Assembly (NCBI GenBank): GCA_016194865.1
Contig: JACQAT010000010.1
Coordinates: forward strand, 1-63,912
DNA from: Chloroflexota bacterium
GTDB lineage: Bacteria > Chloroflexota > Limnocylindria > P2-11E
Length of the DNA stretch: 63,912 nt
Direction: 5' to 3'
Shown here: positions 1-8,151 of the stretch, one piece after another
Layout of the letters: each line of letters starts with the position of its first letter
How positions within the stretch are numbered: position 1 is the stretch's first letter
The notes under the pieces: generated by a model
Seen by the model: only the letters and a program-made list of their open reading frames with translations
What the model was told of the DNA's origin: nothing
The model's database searches: none
Position numbers and translations under genes: made by a program

Positions 1-1028
1 ACAAGGCGAACCTCGAGCGTGCGATCCGCCGGCTCGCCGAGTCGAACGCGGCCGACGGCCTACCGCCGCCGTCCGTGGTCGACACCCCCGGCGTCACGAG
101 TGTCGACGCCCTCGGCAAGCTGCTCGGCCTGCCGGCCTCCGCATTCCTCAAGACGCTGCTCCTACGGACGAGTGACGAGGTCTTCGCTGTCGTCCTGCCC
201 GGAGATCGCGAGCTCAATCACGCGAAGCTTCGCAAGCTCCTCGACGTGCCGGAGGTCGCGTTCGCCGGCGACGCCGACTTCGCGGCCGTGGGCGGCGTCC
301 CCGGCTACGTCGGCCCGGTGGGCCTGAAGGCGCGCGTCATCGTCGACGCGAGCGTCGAGCCGCGCGGCTACGTCGCCGGGGCGAACCTGAAGGACGCGCA
401 CCTCGACAACGTGCTAGCCGGCCGCGACTTCAGCGACGCCGAGCGCGCGGACGTCCACGACGTCAAGGCCGGCGACCGCTGCCCGCTCGACGGCGGGACG
501 CTGACGCTGGGGCGCGGGGTGGAGGTGGGGAACATCTTCGCCTTCCGCACCTACTACGCCGACAAGATGAACGCGACCTACCTTACCGAGGACGGGACGC
601 GCAAGCCGTTCTACTTCGGCTCGTACGGCATCGGCGTGAGCCGCTCGGTCCAGACGATCATCGAGACCAATCACGACGACAAGGGCATCCTCTGGCCGAT
701 GTCGGTCGCGCCGTACGAGGTGCACGTGATCGGGCTGCCGATGAACGACGGGGAGGTCCGCGCCAAGGCCGAGGAGCTCGTCGCGGATCTCGAGCGGCAT
801 GGGGTGGAGGTGCTCTTCGACGACCGCGACGAGTCCGCGGGCGTGAAGTTCGCCGACGCCGACCTCATCGGGATCCCGTTCCGCGCCACCGTGAGCAAGC
901 GGTCCCTGAAGACCGGCTCCGTCGAGCTCAAGGCACGCGCCTCGACGGAGGCCGAGCTGATCGACCGGGGCATCGCCGCCGAGCGCATCGCCGACCACGT
1001 CCGTCGCGCGCGCGTCCCCGCGCCGTGA
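1..1028 (+). CDS. proS: Prolyl-tRNA synthetase, 3' part (start outside window)
   Basis: The reading frame is open from base 3 to the TGA at 1026-1028, leaving about 341 residues of a class II aminoacyl-tRNA synthetase that charges tRNA-Pro in the cytoplasm. Early residues resemble the KANLERA segment that precedes the inserted YbaK-like editing domain (roughly residues 30-165). The class II motif 3 region [12 protein letters not shown] and a C-terminal anticodon-binding domain ([10 protein letters not shown] to the end) follow. The N-terminal class II motifs 1 and 2 lie off the left edge. The stop overlaps the ruvB GTG as GTGA, so the two are probably translationally coupled. Family assignment is confident; only the start is missing. 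Confidence 0.95.
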   Translation, partial: KANLERAIRRLAESNAADGLPPPSVVDTPGVTSVDALGKLLGLPASAFLKTLLLRTSDEVFAVVLPGDRELNHAKLRKLLDVPEVAFAGDADFAAVGGVPGYVGPVGLKARVIVDASVEPRGYVAGANLKDAHLDNVLAGRDFSDAERADVHDVKAGDRCPLDGGTLTLGRGVEVGNIFAFRTYYADKMNATYLTEDGTRKPFYFGSYGIGVSRSVQTIIETNHDDKGILWPMSVAPYEVHVIGLPMNDGEVRAKAEELVADLERHGVEVLFDDRDESAGVKFADADLIGIPFRATVSKRSLKTGSVELKARASTEAELIDRGIAAERIADHVRRARVPAP

Positions 1029-2065
1029 CCGACCGCGACGTCACGGCACGTGCCCGTGACGACGACACGCCGCTCGAGACGACCCTCCGCCCGCAGCGCC
1101 TCAGCGACGACGAGTACATCAATCAGGAGAAGGTCAAGAGCAACCTCCGGATCCTCATCGAGGCCGCGCGGCAGCGGAAAGAGGCGCTCGAGCACGTCGC
1201 GCTCTACGGGCCGCCGGGAGTGGGGAAGACCTCGCTCGCGAACGTCATCGCGCACGAGCTCGGCGTCCAGATCCGCATCACCAGCGGCCCCGCGCTCGAG
1301 CGACCCGGAGACCTCGCGGCGATCCTGAGCAACCTCGAGGACGGCGCGGTCCTTTTTGTAGACGAGATCCACCGGCTGCCGCGCATCGTCGAGGAGGTCC
1401 TCTATCCGGCGATGGAGGACTTCCACCTCGACATCGTCCTCGGGAAGGGGCCCGGCGCGCGCACGCTGCGACTTCCGCTGCCGCGGTTCACGCTCGTGGG
1501 CGCCACCACGCGCATCGGACGGCTTTCGTCGCCGCTGCGCGACCGCTTCGGCGCGACGTATCGCCTCGACCTCTTCACCGCGGAATCGCTCGAGCGCGTC
1601 GTGAGGCGCTCCGCCGGCATCCTGCACGTCGAGATCGAGCCGGCCGCCGCGAGCGAGATCGCGCGCCGCTCGCGCGGGACGCCGCGCATCGCCAACCGCT
1701 GGCTCAAGCGTGTGCGCGACTTCGCCCAGGTGAAGCACGACGGGCGCGTCACGCTCGCCGTCGCGCGCGAGGCGCTCGTGGCCCTCGAGGTCGACGACGC
1801 CGGCCTCGACGCCGTGGACCGCATGCTGCTCCGCTCGATCGCGGAGAAGTTCAGTGGCGGGCCCGTGGGCCTCGACACCCTGGCGGCCGCGATCAGCGAG
1901 GACACCGAGACCATCGAGGACGTCTACGAGCCATACCTGCTGCAGGAGGGCTACCTGAAGCGGACGCCGCGCGGCCGCGTGGCGACGGAGCGCGCGTACC
2001 GCCATCTGGGTCTGACCCCGCCGACCCAGTCAGCGACCCTCTGGTCGGAGCTGAACGAGGGCTAG
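1025..2065 (+). CDS. ruvB: Holliday junction branch migration ATPase RuvB
   Basis: 346 residues, the usual RuvB length. It is the hexameric AAA+ motor that drives branch migration of Holliday junctions together with RuvA. Walker A is GPPGVGKT (residues 62-69), Walker B is FVDEIHRL (111-118), and the conserved [16 protein letters not shown] stretch corresponds to the sensor 1/arginine-finger region. A winged-helix C-terminus follows ([17 protein letters not shown]). The GTG start overlaps the proS stop (GTGA). In many bacteria ruvB follows ruvA; here ruvC-ruvA are near 56 kb on the other strand, so the complex is encoded at two separated sites. Confidence 0.97.
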   Translation: MTDRDVTARARDDDTPLETTLRPQRLSDDEYINQEKVKSNLRILIEAARQRKEALEHVALYGPPGVGKTSLANVIAHELGVQIRITSGPALERPGDLAAILSNLEDGAVLFVDEIHRLPRIVEEVLYPAMEDFHLDIVLGKGPGARTLRLPLPRFTLVGATTRIGRLSSPLRDRFGATYRLDLFTAESLERVVRRSAGILHVEIEPAAASEIARRSRGTPRIANRWLKRVRDFAQVKHDGRVTLAVAREALVALEVDDAGLDAVDRMLLRSIAEKFSGGPVGLDTLAAAISEDTETIEDVYEPYLLQEGYLKRTPRGRVATERAYRHLGLTPPTQSATLWSELNEG

Positions 2066-2076
2066 GATTGCGGGCG

Positions 2077-2508
2077 ATGGGGCACTTCGGCCGATTGATC
2101 ATCGCCGTCGCCATCGGGGCGTCCCTCGCGCTGCTCGCCGCGATGGTCCTCGCTGATCCCGTCCACGACATGCGGCCGACGGTGCTCGCCGGCGCGATCG
2201 TCGTCTTCCTCGTCGTCCGCTGGCTCGGCCGGCCACGGCGCCCGAGCGAGCGCGTGACGTCCGCGGCGGCCGTCGCGGAGCCCGCCTCCGCTCTGGAGCC
2301 CGCCGCCTTGGCGCCACCGACCACGGGCAGGGTCGTGGTGATCGGCGAGGGATCGTTCCTGACCGGCGTGCTCTATTGCGAGCGTCTCGTGGTGCACGGG
2401 CGATTCCGTGGGACAATCTATGTCGGCGCGTCATGGGACCGTGACGCGTGGACGTCGCAGCGATCGGACGAGCGGCCCTCTCTGTCGAGCATGTCGAGCT
2501 CGTCGTGA
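2077..2508 (+). CDS. Small membrane protein with bactofilin-like segment, probably frameshifted
   Basis: 143 residues from ATG 2077, behind an AGG motif overlapping the ruvB stop. Two hydrophobic segments (about residues 8-28 and 36-50) are followed by a Pro/Ala-rich linker and then VVVIGEGSFLTGVLYCERLVV-HGRFRGTIYVG, which looks like the first strands of a bactofilin (DUF583) beta-helix. The frame then turns into Ser-rich sequence and stops at 2508. Protein-like sequence continues in the other two frames: HGTVTRG in frame 2, then a frame-0 stretch from about 2448 containing LSVEHVELVVTAKGTAK that ends at TGA 2529-2531. That TGA would overlap the next gene's GTG as GTGA. I infer a bactofilin-like gene broken by two small indels (real or assembly). 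The bactofilin match is weak. Confidence 0.5.
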   Translation: MGHFGRLIIAVAIGASLALLAAMVLADPVHDMRPTVLAGAIVVFLVVRWLGRPRRPSERVTSAAAVAEPASALEPAALAPPTTGRVVVIGEGSFLTGVLYCERLVVHGRFRGTIYVGASWDRDAWTSQRSDERPSLSSMSSSS

Positions 2509-2527
2509 CCGCGAAAGGAACTGCGAA

Positions 2528-2827
2528 GTGACAGATCAGAGCATGCCCATCGTCTCGGAGGCGGAGAAGCAGGAGAAGATCCTGAACGCGCTCCAGGCGG
2601 TCCTCGATCCGGAGATCGGACTCTCGGTGATCGATCTCGACCTCATCCGCGAGGTCGTGTTCGCCGACGAGGAGGCCGAGGTGAAGATGGTGCTCACGAC
2701 CCCGTTCTGCCCGTACGGCCCGATGCTCATCGGCCAGATCCAGTCCGCCGCGGAGCTCGCGGCCGAGATGCCGGTGCGCGTCACGGTCCTCCCCGACAAG
2801 TGGGAGGCACCGCCCTGGCTGCGCTGA
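2528..2827 (+). CDS. DUF59/MIP18 family protein (SufT-like)
   Basis: 99 residues. The GTG start at 2528 is preceded by AAAGGA (2514-2519) at 8 bases. The sequence has the MIP18 fold features: an N-terminal helix (KQEKILNALQAV), DPEIGLSVIDLDLIREV, a mid-protein VKMVLTTPFCPYGP with the conserved cysteine, and a C-terminal VRVTVLPDKWEAPPW. Family members (SufT, PaaD, CIA-type proteins) help load or transfer iron-sulfur clusters. Nothing nearby is a suf or paa gene, so the target is unknown. An upstream frame ends with a TGA overlapping this GTG, consistent with coupling to the broken gene before it. Confidence 0.8.
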   Translation: MTDQSMPIVSEAEKQEKILNALQAVLDPEIGLSVIDLDLIREVVFADEEAEVKMVLTTPFCPYGPMLIGQIQSAAELAAEMPVRVTVLPDKWEAPPWLR

Positions 2828-2828
2828 C

Positions 2829-3569
2829 CTAGACGCGCCGCAGCAGCTCGTAGCGGACCGCGCGGACGATCTCCAGCGGCTCGGCCGTATCAGGCCGTGT
2901 GGTCCAGCGGACCTGATGGGCGAGGCGAAGATGGTCGTGCAGGTACCCCTCCAGCTCGGCCCGGTCCGCGAAGCGGATGTGGTGCCAGAAGCGACCGGCA
3001 CGCAGGCTCGTGAACAGGCGCTCGCGCTTCACCGTCGCCAGCGCGCGATCCGAAAGGACGTCGTCGCCGGCCGTCTCGCGCCTCGTTCCGATGGTGCCGA
3101 GGGATCGGCCCACGCGCTCGACGCGGGCCAGGACCCGCGAATCAGGGCGCGCGTCGACGACGATGCCGCCCTTCCGGACCACCCGGTGCGTTTCGTGGAG
3201 GGCATCGACCATGCCCGATCTGGTCACGCATCAGAGGACCCACGACAGGATCGCGAGGTCGAACTTCTCCGCGGCGACGGGGAGCTCCTGCGCGCTGCCG
3301 AGGCGGAACAAGACGTTGGTGAGCCCGGCCGTGCGGACCTTCGCGCGCGCGTCCCGCAGCGCCGCGGGGTCGGGATCGATGCCGACGACCTCGCGCGCCC
3401 CAAGCTCGGCGGCCCCGAGCGCCAGCCGGCCGTCGCCCGTGCCGAGGTCGAGCACGCGCTTCCCGCGGAGCAAGCGGCGCCCACCGTAGGCGGCCAGCTC
3501 GCGTGCGGCGGGCGGTCGATTCGCCGACGAGGACGAGGGGACGCAGCGTCCGACCGAGGCCGGGCTCAC
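2829..3569 (-). pseudogene. Class I SAM-dependent methyltransferase interrupted by an in-frame TGA
   Basis: Two halves in the same minus-strand frame form one methyltransferase. The upstream half (3569-3231) holds VLDLGTGDGRLAL (SAM motif I) and VVGIDPDPAAL, ending in FDLAILSWVL. A TGA at 3233-3231 interrupts it. The downstream half (from about 3230 to 2829) carries MVDALHETHRVVRKGG, the usual motif after the SAM pocket, and the C-terminus. A methyltransferase would normally read through this point, so the gene is broken by a point change or a pair of compensating indels, or contains a sequence error. The GTG start at 3569 overlaps the stop of the adenosyltransferase upstream (GTGA), so it was the second gene of that operon. 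The substrate is unknown. Confidence 0.75.
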
Positions 3570-4120
3570 GTGGCCCTCGCGCCGAGCGGGGTGCCTTCGA
3601 CCGAGCGGGACAGGATGAAGACGACGTCCGACAGGCGGTTCAGCCAGGGGAGGACGTGCGTGCCGTCGAGGAGGTTGGCGTCGACGAGCGCGACGGCGTG
3701 CCGCTCGGCGCGCCGGATCACCGTGCGCGCGTGATCGAGCGCGGCCGATAGCGCGTCCTCGCCGGGGATGACGAAGCGCCCCTCCAGCTCGGTCGTCGCC
3801 TTGAGGGCGCTCGCGCGCTCGTCGAGGAGCGCGATGGCGACCGCGTCGATCCGGGCGGGGAGGCGTCCGAGGTCGGCCTGCGGCGTCGCGACCTCGGACA
3901 TCGCGACATACAGGCCGCGCTGGAGCTCGAGGATGAGCGCCGCGACGCCCGCCGGCGCCTGCGCGCGGGCGACGCCGAGGACCGCCTGCGCCTCATCGAG
4001 CGCGCCGAGGGTCTCGATGCGTGCGTCATGCTTTCGGACGCGACCCTTGCCGAACAACGAGGTGTCGCCGCCATCGCCGGTGCGCGTCGTGACGCGTGGC
4101 GGGGTGCGGTCGTGCGGCAC
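3566..4120 (-). CDS. PduO-type ATP:cob(I)alamin adenosyltransferase
   Basis: 184 residues, typical PduO-type length. It transfers the adenosyl group of ATP to cob(I)alamin to make adenosylcobalamin. The N-terminal signature [13 protein letters not shown] (about residues 11-23), the RRAERHAV helix and the C-terminal [13 protein letters not shown] are all present. GTG start at 4120; the stop overlaps the following methyltransferase as GTGA. It is divergent from the small lysine-rich ORF/recA group, with 61 bases between the starts that must hold both promoters. No other cobalamin genes are in the window, so it probably serves salvaged cobalamin. Confidence 0.92.
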   Translation of the reverse strand: MPHDRTPPRVTTRTGDGGDTSLFGKGRVRKHDARIETLGALDEAQAVLGVARAQAPAGVAALILELQRGLYVAMSEVATPQADLGRLPARIDAVAIALLDERASALKATTELEGRFVIPGEDALSAALDHARTVIRRAERHAVALVDANLLDGTHVLPWLNRLSDVVFILSRSVEGTPLGARAT

Positions 4121-4181
4121 GGTTACACGATATGCTCGGCGCTGATCCAGCCGGTCCGCCCATCCTCAAGGAGGTCTTCAT

Positions 4182-4334
4182 ATGCCCACAGGCGGTGGTC
4201 TCAGCGGCGGCAAGAACCAGAAAAAGAAGTCCAAGAAGCAGCTCGAGAAGGAGCTGAAGAAGGGGACCGCGGCACCAGCGCCGCCGATGACCTTCGAGCT
4301 GGTCAAGCCCAAGCGCAAGGAAAAGGATTGGTAG
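4182..4334 (+). CDS. 50-residue lysine-rich small protein upstream of recA
   Basis: ATG at 4182 follows a perfect Shine-Dalgarno AAGGAGG (4168-4174) at 7 bases, one of the best in the window. The product begins [20 protein letters not shown], has a short Lys/Glu helix, an [14 protein letters not shown] segment and ends KRKEKDW. About 16 of 50 residues are Lys or Arg, so it is strongly basic. The stop (TAG 4332-4334) overlaps a possible TTG start of recA (4328) and lies 29 bases before the favoured recA GTG. I do not recognise a family. The strong ribosome site, clean start and stop and basic composition make it a credible gene, perhaps nucleic-acid binding (inference). Confidence 0.7.
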   Translation: MPTGGGLSGGKNQKKKSKKQLEKELKKGTAAPAPPMTFELVKPKRKEKDW

Positions 4335-4363
4335 CGCGCGCAGGCAAGGGAGAGTCGATACCA

Positions 4364-5389
<1,026 letters not shown>

Positions 5390-5407
5390 GTCGAGCGAGG
5401 GAGGGCT

Positions 5408-5950
5408 GTGCCCGACCGAACGAGTCGACCAGCCTTGAGCCCGCGGTCGAGGCGCGGAGGCGAAGGCCGACGTGCCGAGCCGCTTGAGCAGGACGCGTAC
5501 GACGCCGCCGTCGTGTACCTCGCCAACCGTCCGCGCAGCGTCGCCGAGATCCAGCGCCATCTCAAGCGGAAGAAGTTCGACGACCCCGCGATCGAACGCG
5601 CGATCGACAAGCTGCGCGCGCAGCGCTACGTCGACGACGACGCGTTCGCGAAGTACTGGCTCGAGCAGCGCGCGCGCTTCCGGCAGAAGGGCGACCGCGC
5701 GCTGCGCAGCGAGCTCCTCGCGAAGGGCGTCGCGCGCGACGCGATCGACGGCGCGCTCGGCGAGCGGGAGCCCGATGCCGAGCTGGAGCAGGCGCGCGTC
5801 GCCCTGCGCCGTCCGCTGACGCGCTGGCTCACGCTCGACGAGGGAGAGCGGAAGCGCAAGGCGCATGCGTATCTCGTCGCGCGCGGCTTCTCGTACGACA
5901 CGATCGAGTCGGTGCTGCTGCACCTCGGAGAAGACGACGAGAGGGGCTAG
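5408..5950 (+). CDS. recX: Regulatory protein RecX
   Basis: 180 residues. RecX binds RecA filaments and limits their activity. The three-helix repeats are visible: DAAVVYLANRPRSVAEIQRHLKRKKF, the IDKLRAQRYVDDDAFAKYWLE stretch, and LRSELLAKGVARDAIDGAL, with a last degenerate repeat ending FSYDTIESVLLHL. The N-terminal 28 residues are Arg-rich and not part of the fold. GTG start at 5408 with GGGAGGG just upstream and 18 bases after recA, so it is almost certainly in the recA transcript. It converges with the CHAT gene; only 26 bases separate the two stops. Confidence 0.93.
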   Translation: MPDRTSRPALSPRSRRGGEGRRAEPLEQDAYDAAVVYLANRPRSVAEIQRHLKRKKFDDPAIERAIDKLRAQRYVDDDAFAKYWLEQRARFRQKGDRALRSELLAKGVARDAIDGALGEREPDAELEQARVALRRPLTRWLTLDEGERKRKAHAYLVARGFSYDTIESVLLHLGEDDERG

Positions 5951-5976
5951 CCGGTTCCGCCTCCGCTCGCCCCTCT

Positions 5977-6924
5977 CTAGGCGGTCACCAGCACCGGCGT
6001 GAGATGACCCGGAATGCCCTTCAGATCCATCAGGACGCAGCCAGCGCTGTACGCGTCGACGATGGATCTGCCAGCTCCGATGCCTTGATAGAAGCCGACC
6101 GAGAACGCGATCGCGTCTTTGTCAGCGATCGCGTCGCTCATGCCGATCACGTACTTCACGTGCTTCGCGATCGCGGCGCCCTGCTTCTCGGAGTAGCACG
6201 CATTGAGCACGACGACCTCGGTGCTGGCTTTCACGAGCCCGAAGAGCTTGGCCAGCACTTCCGGAGGCACTGGCTGAGACGATCCGTCGTCGTTCTCCAG
6301 ACACACGGCACCTTGCGAGGTGCCGTGGCCTGAGAAGTGGACGATCGCCGGCTTCTCGTCGAGCAGCGCCTGCGTGAGGTCCTGCGCTCGCACGGCGCCT
6401 CGATCGACCAGCTTGAAATGGCTTCGCATCCTCGCAAGCGCGAGCTTCTCTCGTATCTCTCTCAGCTCCTCGGCCAATCGGAGGCGGGGAGCATCCTTGG
6501 GATCCGCCGAAAGGAACAGGATCGTTCGCTGCTTCCGTCGCGCGATCGTGCGACTCGAGAGAGGGCGGCGAGCACGGACCAGATCCCGCGCATAGAGCAG
6601 CACCTCTCTCTTCTTCACGAGCTCCGTGTGCACCTCTTCGGGGTCCTGCAGTCCAAGCTCGTCCTGAACTCGCCATGAGCTGGCGAGATCCGAATCCGGG
6701 AGCGCCTTCGCAAGAGCCGCCTTGCAGAGCTGATCGAGGCGATGCAGCTCAGGGAAGGTGATCGCGTGCTCAAGGCTCGCGACACGCGCAGGGGCGGGGG
6801 CCTGGCGTACCTTCTGGTCGTACTCTTCAGCCAGCTGCCGCGCGCGTTCGATCATGCGATTCAGGCTGGCGAGCGCGGCCGAGAGCTCTGCCTCGGACGC
6901 CTTCGGGTCGGCAGCGTCAGCCAT
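5977..6924 (-). CDS. CHAT-domain caspase-like protease
   Basis: 315 residues. The N-terminal about 130 residues are helical and charged (LNRMIERARQLAEEYDQ). The C-terminal half is a CHAT domain: RTILFLSADPKDAPRLRLAEEL (strand 1 and helix), then IVHFSGHGTSQG with catalytic His200, and VVVLNACYSEKQG with catalytic Cys243, followed by VIGMSDAIADKDAIAFSVGFYQGI. CHAT proteases are caspase relatives that commonly act as effectors or regulators in bacterial conflict and programmed-death systems. It lies 8 bases downstream of the trypco2-like gene, so the two form an operon. No signal peptide or membrane segment is seen. The partner or substrate is not evident. Confidence 0.88.
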   Translation of the reverse strand: MADAADPKASEAELSAALASLNRMIERARQLAEEYDQKVRQAPAPARVASLEHAITFPELHRLDQLCKAALAKALPDSDLASSWRVQDELGLQDPEEVHTELVKKREVLLYARDLVRARRPLSSRTIARRKQRTILFLSADPKDAPRLRLAEELREIREKLALARMRSHFKLVDRGAVRAQDLTQALLDEKPAIVHFSGHGTSQGAVCLENDDGSSQPVPPEVLAKLFGLVKASTEVVVLNACYSEKQGAAIAKHVKYVIGMSDAIADKDAIAFSVGFYQGIGAGRSIVDAYSAGCVLMDLKGIPGHLTPVLVTA

Positions 6925-6932
6925 GACGGTGG

Positions 6933-7466
6933 CTACCTGACCGCGCCACCCGCGCGAGGCGAGAACTTCAGCGTGATGGTGTGCGTGTCCTCGCGGCTGC
7001 CCTTCACCCCTGCCTCGAGGATCAGGATCTCCACCTTGCCCCCAGCCTCGAAGGTGACTCCGAAGGCGAAGCTGATCGCGCCCTCGGAGAGTGGAAGCCG
7101 TGGCTCGCTGACCTCTCCGGCGTGGATGCTCTTCTCGATCGTCGAGAGCGCCGTGGCCAGTCCCTTCGGGTCGATGGACTGCACCGCGAACCCACGGACC
7201 GCCTCAGGAGCCTTGTAGGTCAGCTCCAGCTTCGTGACGTTCTCAGTGGCGAGACCATCAGAGAGGCTGATCTTGCCGAAGATCGGGATCGTGAACGAGA
7301 AGCCTCCGGAAGCTTCTTTTTTCACGGTGACCGAAAGCTCGAGATCGAACTCTTTGAGCTCCAGGTGCGGGGCGGCGCCGGCCGCGTCCTTGATCTGTTT
7401 CTTTACCGCCTCGATGACGGCTTCGATATCGACGCCCGCGCTCGCGCTGGGTGGCGTTGCTGGCAT
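6933..7466 (-). CDS. Trypco2-like (trypsin-co-occurring domain 2) protein, tandem beta units
   Basis: 177 residues from ATG 7466. A short helix (IEAVIEAVKKQIKDAAG) precedes LKEFDLELSVTVKKEASGGF and a final strand VTKLELTYKAP. A second, helix-less copy follows (AISFAFGVTFEAGGKVEILILEAGVKG, then THTITLKFSPR). This order of amphipathic helix, paired ELEFxV-type strands and a closing vxxLxLxxxP strand matches what I know of the trypco2 family, described as a partner of trypsin/caspase-like proteases in NTP-dependent conflict systems. It is the first gene of a pair with the CHAT protease. Assignment is by pattern only; a profile search would decide. Confidence 0.55.
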   Translation of the reverse strand: MPATPPSASAGVDIEAVIEAVKKQIKDAAGAAPHLELKEFDLELSVTVKKEASGGFSFTIPIFGKISLSDGLATENVTKLELTYKAPEAVRGFAVQSIDPKGLATALSTIEKSIHAGEVSEPRLPLSEGAISFAFGVTFEAGGKVEILILEAGVKGSREDTHTITLKFSPRAGGAVR

Positions 7467-7557
7467 TTGACCCTCCCCTCGCGTTCTGCTCGCCTGACGC
7501 CGGAGGCAGTTTACCTCTGGCCGTCAAGTGGGGCTGAACATCGCGTTTGGCAAATAG

Positions 7558-7671
7558 TCAGCTCCCGGCGAGCCGCTCCACGACAGGTGCGAGCGCGTCG
7601 ACGTCGCCCAGCATCAGGTTGCTGATGCCGAGCCGATCCCCGATGCCGAGAACCGGAAGGGCCGCGGCGCC
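7558..7671 (-). pseudogene. Orphan C-terminal gene relic directly behind the pcd stop
   Basis: Immediately after the pcd TAG (7674-7672) the same frame continues for 37 sense codons with protein-like content (LPVLGIGDRLGISNLMLGDV, then APVVERLAGS) and ends at TGA 7560-7558. There is no plausible upstream start; the only internal ATG would give 18 residues. It looks like the last part of a gene that once followed pcd, or a C-terminal extension of pcd cut off by a TAG. I do not recognise the family. The remaining roughly 90 bases to the trypco2-like start show nothing else convincing. Confidence 0.4.
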
Positions 7672-7974
7672 CTACCCGGCAAGCTCGTCGATCGCGCGCG
7701 CAAGGTCGATGTCCGCTTGCGAGAGCCCGTGCGCGACGTGCGTGGTCAGGACGATGCGTACCTTCTTGTAGCCCTCGACGTGGATATCCGGGTGATGGTC
7801 GTGCTCAGCCGCGGCCTTCGCGATGCGATCGACGAAGGCGATGGCGTCCTTCCAGCCCTTGCGGACGAAGGTCTTCGTGATGGACCCGCCCCCGCGCGTC
7901 CAGCCGTCCAGCGAGGCGAGCAGTTCGGTGAGCAGCGGTTCGGTCAGAGGCCGTTCCTTTTCTGGGATTCCCAC
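7672..7974 (-). CDS. Pterin-4a-carbinolamine dehydratase
   Basis: 100 residues from GTG 7974. The family dehydrates 4a-hydroxytetrahydrobiopterin, and many bacterial members have uncertain physiological roles. The hallmarks are WTRGGGSITKTFVRKGWKDAIAFVDRIA and the active-site block EHDHHPDIHVEGYKKVRIVLTTH with three clustered histidines. No phenylalanine hydroxylase gene is nearby, so the substrate context is missing. It is divergent from rny, with 177 bases between the starts. The ribosome site is weak. Confidence 0.92.
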   Translation of the reverse strand: MGIPEKERPLTEPLLTELLASLDGWTRGGGSITKTFVRKGWKDAIAFVDRIAKAAAEHDHHPDIHVEGYKKVRIVLTTHVAHGLSQADIDLARAIDELAG

Positions 7975-8046
7975 GGCGCTGAGGGTAGCGCGTCCGATAT
8001 TCGGACAGGTGATACGATTCGCCGCACTAAAAACCTTGTGAACCAC

Positions 8047-8105
8047 CGGTCTGCGAGGCACGCCGCTCCGCAGACCGACTGAAGCGCGAACCGGGGCGAT
8101 GCCCC
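8047..8105 (+). promoter_or_regulatory. Two hairpins in the rny 5' untranslated region
   Basis: CGGTCTGCG (8047-8055) pairs perfectly with CGCAGACCG (8069-8077) across a 13-base loop. A second stem GGGGC/GCCCC (8093-8097 with 8101-8105) follows. Neither is followed by a T-run, so they are not obvious terminators. They lie 47-105 bases before the rny ATG, where RNA structure could govern mRNA stability or autoregulation (inference). Confidence 0.45.
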
Positions 8106-8151
8106 ACCGGCGTCGCCCTGGCACACGCGGACACGGAAAGGACGCTCTGGC

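Noticed and set aside
3225-3236. Selenocysteine or other recoding of the TGA in the methyltransferase
   Set aside because: No SECIS-like hairpin is apparent, the position is not catalytic, and TGA ends many genes here.
7990-8005. Near-palindrome TCCGATATTCGGA between pcd and rny as an operator
   Set aside because: Short, single copy and imperfect; no regulator is suggested.
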